This document shows positions 11,668 to 22,755 of a stretch of DNA of 64,000 nt, in pieces. Every line of letters starts with the position of its first letter. Position 1 is the stretch's first letter. The translations under genes were made by a program, and so were the position numbers. The stretch spans positions 48,721,001 through 48,785,000 of the forward strand of contig JARKIP010000005.1 of assembly GCA_029990175.1 (NCBI GenBank). The letters are read 5' to 3'. Under the pieces are notes generated by a model. It did not search any database. It was given only the letters and a program-made list of their open reading frames with translations, and was not told where the DNA came from. The stretch comes from Petunia secreta. Its lineage: Eukaryota > Streptophyta > Magnoliopsida > Solanales > Solanaceae.

Positions 11668-11895
11668 ATCAATAGACGACCGTGTTGATCACCTTAGGCA
11701 AGTGCTTGAAATGTTGAGAGCCGAAAAGCTCTATGCTAATTTTAAAAAATGTGCCTTTGGTGTTGGAAGGTAGTCTTCCTTATCAATAGACGACCGTGTT
11801 GATCACCTTAGGCAAGTGCTTGAAATGTTGAGAGCCGAAAAGCTCTATGCTAATTTTAAAAAATGTGCCTTTGGTGTTGGAAGGTAGTCTTCCTT
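11668..11895 (+). repeat. 114-bp tandem duplication inside the RT of element A
   Basis: 11668-11781 and 11782-11895 appear identical by eye, including the frameshifted GGAAGGTAGTC. The duplication therefore arose after that frameshift, or both copies were homogenised. Confidence 0.95.
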
Positions 11896-13826
11896 GGGTT
11901 TGTTGTGAGTGCCCAAGGAGTGGAGGTGGATGAGTCTAAGGTGGAGGCCATACGTGATTGGCCTACTCCTACTACCGTGACTCAAGTGAGGAGCTTTCAT
12001 GGTCTTGCTAGCTTTTATAGACGATTTGTGAAAGACTTTAGCTCCATTGCCGCTCCACTCACCGAATCGGTGAAGAAGGACCAACCTTTTGTTTGGGGAG
12101 AGCCTCAAGAGAAGGCCTTCCAAGAATTAAAAAGTAGGTTGAGTACCGCCCCTCTATTGCAATTGCCCGACTTCGGAAAAGCATTTGAGGCTGAATGTGA
12201 TGCCTCAGGGGTGGGAATCGGTGGTGTTTTAATGCAAGATAGCAAACCCATCGCCTACTTTAGTGAGAAATTGAAAGGGGCCTCCTTGAATTACTCTATG
12301 TATGACAAGGAGTTGTATGCCCTTGTGAGAGCCCTTGCCCATTGGCAACACTACCTTTGGCCTCGAGAATTTGTAATCAAGAGTTACCATGAGTCACTCA
12401 AGCATTTAAGAGGCCAAGAGAAGCTCAATAAGAGACATGCTAAGTGGGTTGAATTCATTGAGTCTTTTCCCTATGTGATCCAATACAAGAAAGGGAAAGA
12501 CAATGTTGTGGCGGATGCACTTTCGAGAAAGTTTGCGCTAGCCACCACTCTCGCCTCTAAGCTCATGGGTTTTGAGAGCATTAAATTGATGTATGCTCAT
12601 GACCCAAAGCTAAAGAGTGTCCATGACACTCTAGAGAAAGGGGAGAGGGTTGAGAAATACCAATGGGTTAATGTATATATCTTCAAAAATGGTAGGGTGT
12701 TCATACCCGAGTCCTCTTGGAGGGAGTTGCTTGTGCATGAGGCAGATTGCGGGGGACTCATGGGTCATTTTTTCACAAGAAAGACTTTGGCTATTCTTAG
12801 AAAACAATTTCATTGGCCAAAGATGGGGGTGAAAGTGGAAAAGTTTTGCAACAATTGCCTTGAGTGCAAGCGTGCTAAATCCAAAGCCCACCCCCATGGG
12901 TTGTATACCCCTCTTCCCGTACCTACTAGTCCGTGGTTGGATATCTCAATGGACTTTGTTATGGGATTACCAAGGACTAGGGGGGGGGCCATGATAGCAT
13001 TTATGTTGTTGAGGATAGGTTCTCCAAAATGGCTCACTTCATTCCATGCAAGAAATGTGATGATGCACAACATGTTGCCACTTTGTTTATTGATAATGTT
13101 TTGAAGTTGCATGGCGTGCCTCAAACTATAGTGAGTGATCGGGACACTAAGTTCCTAAGCCATTTTTGGAGGAGTTTATGGGGTGCTTTAGGCACCAAGC
13201 TCTTGTTCTCCACGTCCTACCACCCACAAACGGATGGGCAAACCGAGGAAACCGAACTTTGGGTGCTCTTCTTAGAGCCATGACCTGAGGTAAGGCCGGG
13301 ACTTGGAATGATCGTTTGCCTCTTATGGAGTTGGCCTATAATCGCACATTGCATAGCATGATTGGCATGACTCCCTTTGAGTGCGTCTATAGTTTTAACC
13401 CCTTGATTCCCCTTGATCTAACCCCTTTGCCAAGGGAAATGGTTGTTAATTTTGAAGGTAAAGCTAGAGCCAAGGCTTTGGTTGAACTCCATGCAAAGGC
13501 AAAGAAGAATTTGGAGGAGGCCTATGCAAAGGTTTCCTCAAAGAAAAACAAAGGACGCAAGAAGGTGGAACTCAAGAAGGGTGACTATGTGTGGGTGCAC
13601 TTCCGGAAAGAAAGGTTTCCAAACCCTAGGAAAGGGAAGTTGGCACCCCGTGGAGATGGTCCATTCCAAGTGCTCTCGAAGATAAACAACAATGCCTATG
13701 TGGTCGACTTGCCAAGTGAGTATCAAGTTTCTAATACTTTAAATGTTTGTGGCTTGGTTCCTTTAGATGTAGGTGATGACGAGGTCGTGGATGATGATGC
13801 CTCAATTTCGAGGACGAAATCTTCTC

Positions 13827-13839
13827 AAGAAGGGGAGGA
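13827..13839 (+). other. Polypurine tract of element A
   Basis: AAGAAGGGGAGGA lies directly before the 3' LTR. It is translated within the pol C-terminus as part of SSQEGED, as in E and F. Confidence 0.9.
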
Positions 13840-14621
13840 TGATAAGAACCAAACCCCCACAAGACCCTTCACACGGAGCCAAGCTAAGGAGATCCAAGGA
13901 GTCCATTTACACTTGGTGAAGAGAGGCCTCGAAGAAGGAAGCGAGTGGAAGCCATTCCGGGTGATCTCACTAGGCCTCACGCCTAAGGAAGAAGGAGGCA
14001 CAGCAGAGCCAGGCGCCCCACCTAGCCCGGGCGCCCCGCCTGGCCAACACGCTGCATGAAGGCCTAAAAGTGCACAGGCGGGCTGCCCAGCCAGGCGCTC
14101 TACCCAGGCGCCCCGCCTGACCCATGCGCCCCTCCCAGCTATGGGCGCCCAACTGAAGGCCAATCCAGGTGCCCCTCCCAGCCCCCAGGCGCCCCTCCCA
14201 GCTGTGAAGGCTATGTTTATTTTACCGTTTTGCCCTACGTGGCCTATTTTGTGAACCTTATTAGTAAGGGTATTTTAGTCATTGTGCAAGCTTGGGAAAC
14301 ACTATAAATAGCCATGCTTAGCCTATTTTGAACTTAGTTTATGATTGATGAATATTGAACATGAGTATAGCTCTTTGGTAATGAATGAAACTTTTGACGG
14401 GACTTGTTGTTCTTCTAGCGGATCTAGATGACTACCTTCCCCCCTCCCCCCCACCATTCTACTTGCGTGCTCACGTTAGCTCGAGGGTAGTTGCTTAGCG
14501 TAGGTGTTCTTGTCCTTCTCTCCGGGTGTAACGGAACAAGTTCGCCATTGCTACTTGGGATTAGAGATCGAGTTACGTCTCGTTCTTATCCTTTTTACTT
14601 TTCCGCGTTTGATTCCTATCA
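13840..14621 (+). repeat. 3' LTR of element A
   Basis: 782 bp, from TGATAAGAACC to GATTCCTATCA. The first 220 bp are still in the pol frame. It has a GGCGCC block (14008-14205) and a TATA box (14303-14311). Confidence 0.95.
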
Positions 14622-14626
14622 TAAAC
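14622..14626. repeat. Target site duplication of element A, right copy (TAAAC)
   Basis: TAAAC here matches 6825-6829. Confidence 0.95.
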
Positions 14627-15687
14627 GATCCCACTCTATTAAATAAGCAGAAAAACTATATCAAATTAGGTTAAAGGCTTCATTCCTCACATCTTAGGGC
14701 AATTCGGTTAGGAACCTGATACCCTATTCGCATACGCAATACGCAGGCCAGGCCTATGTACATGGTTTAAGGTCACATAACCAAACCCTAAATAAATTAC
14801 ATTTATATATTGCCCATAACTCACTGAGTACGAATATATAATCAATTCTATTATCGGGGTCCAGTTGACCTTTTAAACTATTAGTTGAACTTATTAAAAC
14901 GATGTCTAATATCCCAATTTTTACCGTTAAAATATATTCAAACACACGTAGTAAACTCAAATAATGAATTACATCATTACCTGGATGTTTCGGGGTAAAA
15001 ATCCTATCTTTTCTCCGGCTCTTTTCTCATTTTCTGGCATTTTTTTTGTTGCTGCCTTCTCTCTTTTCTTTCTTATTTGTACTGCTCATGTCTCTGTTTA
15101 TAAGTTCGTCCTTAGCATAAGACCACCGCCTTAAGTTCTTTGTTTCGTTCTTTTCTTTTTTTGTCTTTTTTCATTTTATCTTTTCTTTTATAATTTCTTT
15201 TCTTTTCGTGATAAAAATTAAAACGGTACCCTACGTTATTCGAAATAATCTCAAATTTTGCATACAAATTATAAAAAATATATATATCATACCCGCTAAG
15301 GTGGATCTTAAATCGGGTTCCCGAAACACAAGATGCGAATTTAAATGGAAAAAGGTCAAATTATTTAACTTTCGGCATTTTAGTGGAAACTAGCCGAACA
15401 ACCTCAAAATTCACTTTTGAAAGTTTGTAGAAGTCACAAATAATCATACGAACCTTACGGCGCTTTCGGATTTAGAATCGGAGCTCGTTCGCCAAAACCG
15501 AGCTCGAAAATCTCTTTTTAATATTTATCGACAATAAAAATTGAAACCTTCTTCGGATGCCTACCAAACGGGGTCTGATTTAACTCAAATTTTACAGACG
15601 GGTCCTAATGGACCTTTTGAATATTTTAAAATTATCGGCACGCCAATCGGAGTCCTAACTTCCGAACGACTGACCGAGGTTGTTTCA
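14627..15687 (-). repeat. LTR 1 of the B array, right part (U3 side)
   Basis: Resumes B LTR sequence after element A and ends GTTGTTTCA, the reverse complement of the LTR start TGAAACGAC. The B polypurine region of the next unit follows immediately, so this LTR is shared by two tandem internal regions. It contains no gene. Confidence 0.9.
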
Positions 15688-17149
15688 TTCTCCTCTACTT
15701 ATACTCTCGTTCGTCCTCGAACGAACCTAAGTCTAAAGAAAAATTCGCACAGATAACAAGAGAACTTGCACGACCTTCATGAACTACTCCACGGGCATTA
15801 TTTTCTGATTACAGGATCAGAATTATAAGACGCATATCGAACTTTTGGCACAAAATATATCTGGATTACATGATAATACCATTGCACAGCTTATTCTGAC
15901 TAAGTTGATCCTTCCTCGATTACGAGAAGAGAGTTCTACATTTTCGAAGCAAAAATACACGGAACTTTGAATTGGTTAACATGATTCAGCCGATAATCAC
16001 CTCTTCGATACACCTTTCGATATAGATTAATTCGATGGAACTAATAATTAGCTCACGCTTGAACAACACCTTAGAGATTTCATATTAGGATTCGGTATCA
16101 CTTGGGGGAAGACTCCTCCACTTAGAGCATAAACTCATACAACTAATTTGAATAGAAATAGTCATCCTTGCACAACCTGCCGGATTAAGAAAGACTTAGC
16201 TAAAAAAAGAACGCGGCTCAGACCTGAGTTACCAAATTACTCTCTCAAGTTTCCAAGCAGCTGCAACTCTCGAGTTCACAACTCCATACATTTTCTATAA
16301 GCACCACCGCCTGATGGATCAAATCAAAGGTCAAATGACGCCTCTCAATACCCTTAGTAGCCTTAAAAAACAACAATGTGCTTACCCGGCCACCTTGACA
16401 TGCACTCTGGCTCAACACAAGGAACATCACAAGAGGCTACTGACCACCTAAGATCACCAGTGCCGAACAAAGAAGAGATGGCAATAGACTGAGGATAGAA
16501 ATAATTAGAGCTTCAGGTTGCTCATCTTTTTATTTGCTTGGCTCCCAGAGCTATACTACTTGCGAGTCAAAGTAACCCAAGAATCGCAATTGAAAAAACA
16601 GATATTACATGAGCTTTATGGAACAACATCCATACCAATTTGACCTCCCAATAAGAAGGAAACTCTGGCAATTTACCAGAAACCCTTTTATAACCCAGAC
16701 AAGGTCATAGGATAATATTACTTTACTAGAATTTTGAACTAAGAGGAAACACGTAGATTGAATATTACTTACTAACCACTTTACACAGGAAGAAACCATG
16801 ACACTCCCTTATGGTGATGAACTAGAATCCCATAATCCAACGAGCACGGAATTTCCGAGAACAGAGATAAACTAATTTGATATAATAATAGAAGGTGGCA
16901 CAACAACATGCCAGGCAGACAATAGCGATACTCACCGTGTTAAATTTCTCATATTTAGACCAGATAAATTAGTAGGGTCTCACCAATGCCAGGAATCAAT
17001 CATACCAGAAGCTTGCCCCTCTACCACAGCCGATTCTTAATAAAGACAATATCCAAGGAAACCATCGAAACATGATAAGACACACCATTTCCAGGTCGAT
17101 CGGAAGAATCAAATCTTACTCACATATAAGGGAAGAAGAAATATATGGG

Positions 17150-17790
17150 TCTACTACATCGGATACCTTAGCATCCTGCCAGACTGGCAGTTCATAGAAC
17201 TGCCTCTGCAGCTGAGCTGAGCCACTACCCTGATAATTACCTTCTGAAGAACCATTTCCCCGGCTGATTGAGATCTAAATAAAATCGCCTGCGACTGTGC
17301 AAGTGCCTGATGACGAGAGAAAAGACGACGCCTACTTGTCGGATTAAGGGAAAACTCTTCAAATGATAACCAGACTCCCGATAGTGATAACACCTTTTCG
17401 CTGAAAATGAAAACTGGACAGATTATTGATAGCTACAAAGAGAAAACTGAGTCTATCTTGATGAACTACTAACGCACTTTGAGAATTACGCTCTACAAGT
17501 TGAGATAACCTGGCAGGTGACCTCCTAAAATAATCAGAACTCTTACCTCCAAAGGAGGTACCATGGTGCCCACCAGGGCCGTAGGATCTCTTGCTCTCCC
17601 GTTCTAACTCTTCCCGCTCTAACTTATGGTATGCATAATACCTCTGAGCAAATATCAACAACGACATCAAATGAATTCCCATCATCAATTTTCGAGCCAT
17701 CTGGGATCTCAAGGAAGGAGAAAGGTCACCAATAAATCTTTGAAAATTCTCGGAAGGTTCATGGACTAGTTCTAATGCATATTCAGCCAT
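17150..17790 (-). pseudogene. gag relic of B-array unit 2
   Basis: The best-preserved B gag: 143 codons are open from 17790 to 17359. It begins MAEYALELVHEPSENFQRF, followed by AQRYYAYHKLEREELERES, resembling the C-terminal half of Tekay-type gag where the capsid fold and a charged helix precede the zinc knuckle. The knuckle itself is out of frame and degenerate (a CYHYRESGY-like remnant near 17385). The linker that would lead to protease is visible at about 17155-17240. No protease, RT or integrase follows. Confidence 0.7.
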
Positions 17791-18687
17791 TCTATAGAAT
17801 TCAATCTCATATTCTGAAACACCAACAGGCTAACCGACAGGGTACCCTGTCCAATCCACTCAAACTGGCAACACTTTTCATCTCGCTCGCTACTCGAAAG
17901 GAAATTTTCCATGAATCTAGAAAAAAAACTGAACCTTGAAACTGAAAAGAAGAATAATCAACACCATACCAGTCGATATAATCAAGAGCCTGAAGGATAT
18001 GCTGACATCATTGTATTTTAAAAATTAACACAGGGATTATCTGATGCATGGCTTAAGAATATCGGAAGGTTCGATTGGATAAAATAATGCAGCCTTTTTA
18101 GATACTCGGACCAAGCCATTACTCGGGCTAGCTAACTAGCCAGAATAACTATAGGCACAACACATGCTGTCTCGGGAACATACTTTACTGCGGCAATATT
18201 AAGAACTGGAATAGAAGCTCCCTGAGACCGAACGTCTGCACATGCGGCAAACGGATAGGCTGCCCAGGGCATAATAGGTTCTTACGGTATCTGCATCGCC
18301 AAGATTCTCGTAAAAGCATCATAGAGAGCCAAGGAAACCACAAGGCCCTGCTCCTTGCCCATCCCGAGCTGGCACAGCTATGACCTCCGTAACTAGATCG
18401 TCAACACGATCAAAACCTCTTGGGGCTTCGTCAGTGCTAGCCCCAGGCTAGACTGCTTCGTCTTGAACTCATACCGTTTGCTGATTTATCGCACGAGGGT
18501 TCACAATTACCACGAAGGACTCAACGAAAAATACTTTTACATCCTAGACCGACGTACGAAAAGAAGAGAAGGAAGTGAAGCTTCCTAAATGCCATCATAC
18601 CCTCTCGTAGATAAGTACGGACGTCTACGTACCCATCAGCGAGATTCTACTATACACTGTCTTAGTCTGGATAGACACTAAACTGGG

Positions 18688-18699
18688 CGCTGATACCAA
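18688..18699 (-). other. Degenerate PBS of B-array unit 2
   Basis: GCGCTGATACCA, one mismatch from the PBS complement, lies one base before the LTR at 18701. Confidence 0.75.
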
Positions 18700-19368
18700 C
18701 TGACACGAAACGAATTTTTGGCTAGGCCGTGCGGGCACCTGATATCCTCCCCTAGACCCGTCGGACGAACCCTTAAAATCTGAATTAGGAAAATGAATAT
18801 GAATCAAACTCATAAATAAGAACAAGACTTAGAAAAAGCACAGATATACTGATACCTCTAAGCTGTACAAAGAAATTGCAGCTAATTGCCCAACATACTA
18901 GGTTTAGGGTTATCCAGACTAGACATCAAAGAGTACGAAAAAAGATAGATACCTCCTAAAGGGAGAAAAATGCAACTGAAATAATAAACAATAAACTGGT
19001 GGCCATCCGGAATAAAAGCTGGCTCACCCTGACAGCTGATGTCGTCTTCGCTCCTGAACAATGTGGCAAACTCAATCCTGGAGCGAACATGCCGAAGCAA
19101 AGTAGATGGACAAAATCTAAGAACAAACAAAGGGTGAGTCAAAAGGACTCAATAAGTGGGGTAGACTAGCCACCTCAAAGAATAGGATAGCTAGCTAGGG
19201 AGAAAAGAAGCAGATAAACCAAATTCCTCTTATTTAAATTATTAAAAGGCAGAGCCAGATAATAACTAGAAATATGTATGGAATCGCAAACTCATCAACA
19301 ACCAGGAACGTAAGATAGCCAGAACATATAGGTATCCCGAACACATCACCAATCAGAAATACATCCTG

Positions 19369-19430
19369 TTGCGGCGTGCAACCCGATCCATATATTAATA
19401 CCGTTGCGACATGCAACCCGATCCCCGCAA
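19369..19430 (-). repeat. 35-bp minisatellite, about 2 units
   Basis: The GCGGCGTGCAACCCGATCC unit occurs about twice here, against three in LTR 1. Confidence 0.75.
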
Positions 19431-19639
19431 CCCAGAATACAAGCCAGAAATATATAGGAAAACTGAGATATGTTCACGACATAGTATACATACCGCATAC
19501 ATAAAACACAACACAATACACATAATAGTCAGTATGCGATGCAATGAAATGGGATGAATGTGGTACGATACAATGCAGTCACATATGAATGAGATGGGAT
19601 GAATGCGGTACGATGCAATGCAGTCACATATGCCAGATA

Positions 19640-20062
19640 CCTATCTCCGGCACGGGACTCTCATCATCTACTAGGAGATATATGCAATAATGACCCTTCA
19701 CCGGCTCGGGACTCTTGTCTATTACCGGGAAGTGTATGCAATGATTACCCTTCACCGACTCGGGACTCTCATTGATTAGCGGGAAGTATATGCAATGATG
19801 TCCCTTCACCGGCGCGGGACTCTCATCGCCAACCGGGAAGTATATGCAATAATAACCCTTCACCGGTGCGGGACTCTCATCGCCAACCGGGAAGTATATG
19901 CAATAATGATCCCTCACCGGTGCGGGATTCTCATTGCCAACTAGGAATTATATGAAATAATGACCCTTCACCGGGGCGGGACTCTCATTGCCAACCGGGA
20001 AGTATATGCAATAATGATCCTTCACCGGTGTGGGACTCTCATCACCAATCGGGAAGTATATG
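19640..20062 (-). repeat. 54-bp minisatellite in LTR 2, about 8 units
   Basis: The CACCGGTGCGGGACTCTCAT core recurs with period 54 bp (for example 19861 and 19915). Eight degenerate copies. Both strands are open over long stretches because 54 is divisible by three; these frames are not genes. Confidence 0.9.
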
Positions 20063-20540
20063 CAATGCTCAGAACCAGAGTGCAATACTCATATGCTCAA
20101 TGCAATACCAACAACAGGGCATAACATATAATATACAATGTAAATTCAAAGCTAAGGCGCAATGAGTACGCTTATCGGCAGCTACACACGTAAGGAACAC
20201 GTGGTAGAATATCCACAAGGCTAAGGGCCTCCAAAGAAATGGATATAAATACTTACCTTGCTACAAAGTTAGCACTGCTAATCGAAAACCGCTTTGTCCT
20301 TTGGATTCATTGCCAAACGATCCCACTGTATTCAATAAGCAGAAAAATATATCATATTAGGCTAAAGGCTTCATTCCTCACATCTTAGGGTAATCGGTTA
20401 GGAACCTGATACCCTATTCGCATACGCAATACACAGGCCAGGCCTATGTATAGAGTTTAATGTCACATAACCAAACCCTAAATAAATTACATTTATATGT
20501 TGCCTATAACTCACTGAGTACAAATATATAATCAATTCCT

Positions 20541-20552
20541 TAAATAAAGGAT
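20541..20552 (-). repeat. Remnant of the inverted F-family LTR, left of element D
   Basis: TAAATAAAGGAT matches, inverted, the F LTR near 43871-43882. Together with 37320-38022 it forms one inverted LTR split by element D. The last ~30 bp of the LTR are missing at the junction with B. Confidence 0.75.
20548..20552. repeat. Target site duplication of element D, left copy (AGGAT)
   Basis: AGGAT recurs at 37320-37324 immediately after the D 3' LTR. Confidence 0.95.
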
Positions 20553-20615
20553 TGTAACGACCTCAAATAGTCGTTTGGACAGCATGTGGTACAACTCTTT
20601 AAAGCTGCGGGCATC

Positions 20616-20623
20616 TATATATA
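20616..20623 (+). promoter_or_regulatory. TATA box of element D 5' LTR
   Basis: TATATATA precedes a GGGCGGGC stretch; the same arrangement is at 35760-35767 in the 3' LTR. Confidence 0.6.
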
Positions 20624-21280
20624 CTAGGGCGGGCATTCATTTTTATTTTCATGTTTTGAGCTTCTAAAAGTGATTCCAAAGGGAATTTGAAGTACCAAAA
20701 TCATTCCTAAACACAAGGTAACTATTCTTACCCATTTTTAACACTTTAATCCGAGGATCAAAGTGACGATCCTTGGAAAGAGGGTTTGAACCCTAGATTT
20801 GTGAAATATGAAAAATGACCGAGTTGGACTCGGGTATGTACAATAATGGTACTTTTGGACTCGTGGGAGTATGGGGAGTCCGGAAACATAAATTTTACGG
20901 GTTTTTGGGTACGTCCGACCCGAGGGTATTTTGGTAAATTGCCTCTTAAATTGTGTAAGGGCTTAGAATCCTTTCCTCACATGCTTACGAGTGCGACACT
21001 ATTTCTTTGGCTCAGAGAGGAGTCTTACGGAGGCACATCGTTTGGGAAAGGAGGTCGTTCCTTAGCCACTTGAGCCGATTTTGAGGTAAGTGAGACTTGA
21101 CCTCTATTTTGCTTGCGGATAAGATTTGATCTTGCTAAGTAAGATGTCGAGTACTTAATTGACTAGCAATGTCTAGTAGATAGTATTATGTACTACTTGT
21201 TATATTTATACAAAAAGGATAAAGCACAAACGTGACTTGTGTATAGTTGATGTTGTGTGTCGGTGTATTATTGATATGCT

Positions 21281-21417
21281 CTAGGGACAGAGGCCGGTGG
21301 TGCGTTATGACCTAGATGTGGAGACTTATAGGGACAGAGGCTTGTGGTGCGTTATGACCTATAAGTAAAGTTGTTTATAGGGACAGAGGCCTGTGGTGCA
21401 TTATGACCTATAAACAA
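21281..21417 (+). repeat. GGGACAGAGGCCTGTGGTGC minisatellite, 3 units
   Basis: Three copies about 45-48 bp apart. The 3' LTR has four (36425-36605), so one unit has been lost or gained since insertion. Confidence 0.85.
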
Positions 21418-21995
21418 AGCCGCACAGGGTGTGTGCTTATGCTATGTGCTAGGTATATCATTAACTATGTGGTATGTGAGATATATCATCGCCATGCTGT
21501 GTGTTTATTATATTATTGCTTATGCCATAGTATCAATATAATATTGTATATGCTGCCTATATTATGTATCTTTATATTATTGACCATGTTATGTATTCGC
21601 GTATTATTGCTTGTGTTGTTGTATAATTATATTATCGCATGTAATGTTTATGGGTTACTGTAAAGGTGTGGATTGTACTTCCGTTATCTACTTATGCATT
21701 ATCAAAGACTTGTCCCGAAATGGTAATTTAGCGGGCCTGTCGATGATCTTACTGGGCTTTGCCTCATAACTTACTGTTTAAATGTGTAGATCCTTCTACT
21801 AGTCAGACAGCTGGACTTATCTGATCCGTTCGAGGCTATGGCTATTTTTGCTTGAGGTGAGCCAACCGCATGGTTCGCGGTGGCATACCGTCTGATCCAC
21901 CTTAGTGTTTAGTCTCTTCCTACATCTTGTATTATATATTATATATATCAGATGTCAGAATTCGTAGATGCTCTATTGACACTGTATTTCGGGGG

Positions 21996-22002
21996 GATGT
22001 CT
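21996..22002. repeat. Target site duplication of element E, left copy (GATGTCT)
   Basis: GATGTCT precedes element E and is repeated at 29563-29569. The unoccupied D 3' LTR has it once, at about 37187-37193. Seven matching bases is longer than the usual 5. Confidence 0.85.
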
Positions 22003-22755
22003 TGGTGCAATGCAAATCCCGAAGGGGTTGCTAGCACAAACGCGGAAGAACAATCAAGAAGATAAAAGATAGAAGCAAGACAAAACTTGCTTCTTTCGAA
22101 AGAACAGTGAGGAACCTGTCTCAAAGCTCAATCGAAAGGGATACAAGGATCACCTATACTATGCAACAATCCTCAAGAGGACATTGCTCCTTGCAAACTG
22201 AATGATCAAGAGGAATGTTCAATCGGATTAACCGAAGGCCACAAGTCCTTAAAAGCCCTCACCGGGGTTTTGCTCACGACGGAGACAAGAAGAAATGTGC
22301 TCGGCACTTTCATTCAATTCATCAATATTCAAAAACTAGGTAGCTTACAAATAAAAGGGAACAAGGTTTATATAGGAAACACTAAGGGTAAACTAGTAAA
22401 AGGGTCACAGGTGACCAATAGAAATAAGCCACGCAGGGCTGAATTAACTTGTGTTCGGCAGACTTTGACTTCGGTAAGCCTTGGCTTCGGTTCTCGATTG
22501 TCTGCTCGAACACACTTGTTGCCTTCGGACGCTCAATTGTCTTCGAGCTCATTGTCCTCGGTCACTTTGCCTTCGGGCTCAAATCTGAAGATAATGCCTT
22601 CGATTCTTGAGCTCGGCCACTCAGCTTCAGAGCAATTGTTTTCCTTCGGCCAGGCTAAGTGAACATGCACATCGTGCAGCAGCTTGGCTTGGCTTCTTGT
22701 CATCGGTCTCCTCGGCGGATCGATCAGTTGATCAGCACGTGATCGGGCTGCATCA
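22003..22755 (-). repeat. 3' LTR of element E
   Basis: In element orientation it runs from TGATGCAGCCC to GCATTGCACCA. The last 223 bp of pol (22533-22755) lie inside it. A TATATAAAC box is at about 22367-22375 on the minus strand. Confidence 0.95.

Larger units (their letters stand above)
8804..14059 (+). pseudogene. gag-pol of element A, decayed
   Basis: A single long gag-PR-RT-RNase H-integrase frame, once starting at ATG 8804, now carries stops at 9287-9289, 9791-9793, 9842-9844 and 11501-11503. Frameshifts lie near 11772 and 11886, around 12985-13020 in a G run, and at about 13250. Recognisable in order: gag core with STWWES (about 9610); zinc knuckle near 10184 whose first Cys is now Phe; protease DSGS (Asp 10490-10492); RT YFDD (11639-11650); RNase H CDASG (about 12200); integrase HHCC (about 12735-12865) and core. 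The frame runs through the PPT and 220 bp into the 3' LTR. An in-frame 114-bp tandem duplication disrupts RT at 11668-11895. It cannot make a complete polyprotein. Confidence 0.95.
6830..14621 (+). mobile_element. Element A: complete but decayed CRM/Galadriel-like Ty3/gypsy retrotransposon
   Basis: Total length is 7792 bp: LTR (6830-7601), PBS, 1.2-kb leader, gag-pol, polypurine tract and LTR (13840-14621), flanked by the 5-bp duplication TAAAC. The LTR termini form the inverted repeat TGATAAGAA...TTCTTATCA (one mismatch, TTCCTATCA, in the 3' copy). The gag-pol carries several stops and frameshifts and the two LTRs differ by several percent by eye, so the insertion is old. It lies inside a B-family LTR. 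Confidence 0.95.
15688..18700 (-). mobile_element. Internal region of B-array unit 2
   Basis: 3013 bp on the minus strand. It starts (right end) with a mutated PBS at 18688-18699 and ends (left) with the reverse complement of the PPT GTGGAGGAGAA at 15688. The hairpin-forming TCGTTCG/CGAACGA lies at 15707-15724. It contains a gag relic (17150-17790) and otherwise no recognisable coding; the pol domains are missing. Confidence 0.8.
18701..20540 (-). repeat. LTR 2 of the B array, left part
   Basis: Starts TGACACGA and follows the B LTR until about 20540 (ATCAATTCC), where it breaks off into F-family LTR sequence. It resumes at 43895. About 60-75 bp of B LTR present at 14845-14910 are missing at the junction, which implies a deletion there. 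Confidence 0.85.
20553..22002 (+). repeat. 5' LTR of element D, first part, internally deleted
   Basis: Begins TGTAACGACCTC like the 3' LTR at 34858, but after 24 bp jumps to sequence corresponding to 35722, so about 840 bp are missing. It ends where element E is inserted. A TATA motif lies at 20616-20623. The 75- and 86-codon frames here recur in the 3' LTR and lack any recognisable domain. Confidence 0.9.

Noticed and set aside
20846..21663. 75- and 86-codon frames in the D 5' LTR, repeated at 35990-36217 and 36596-36856
   Set aside because: LTR copies of the same non-coding sequence; no recognisable domain and several substitutions without codon bias.
22270..22662. 130-codon plus-strand frame, repeated at 29077-29469
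   Set aside because: Present in both LTRs of E and antisense to the pol tail; conserved only because the LTRs are nearly identical.
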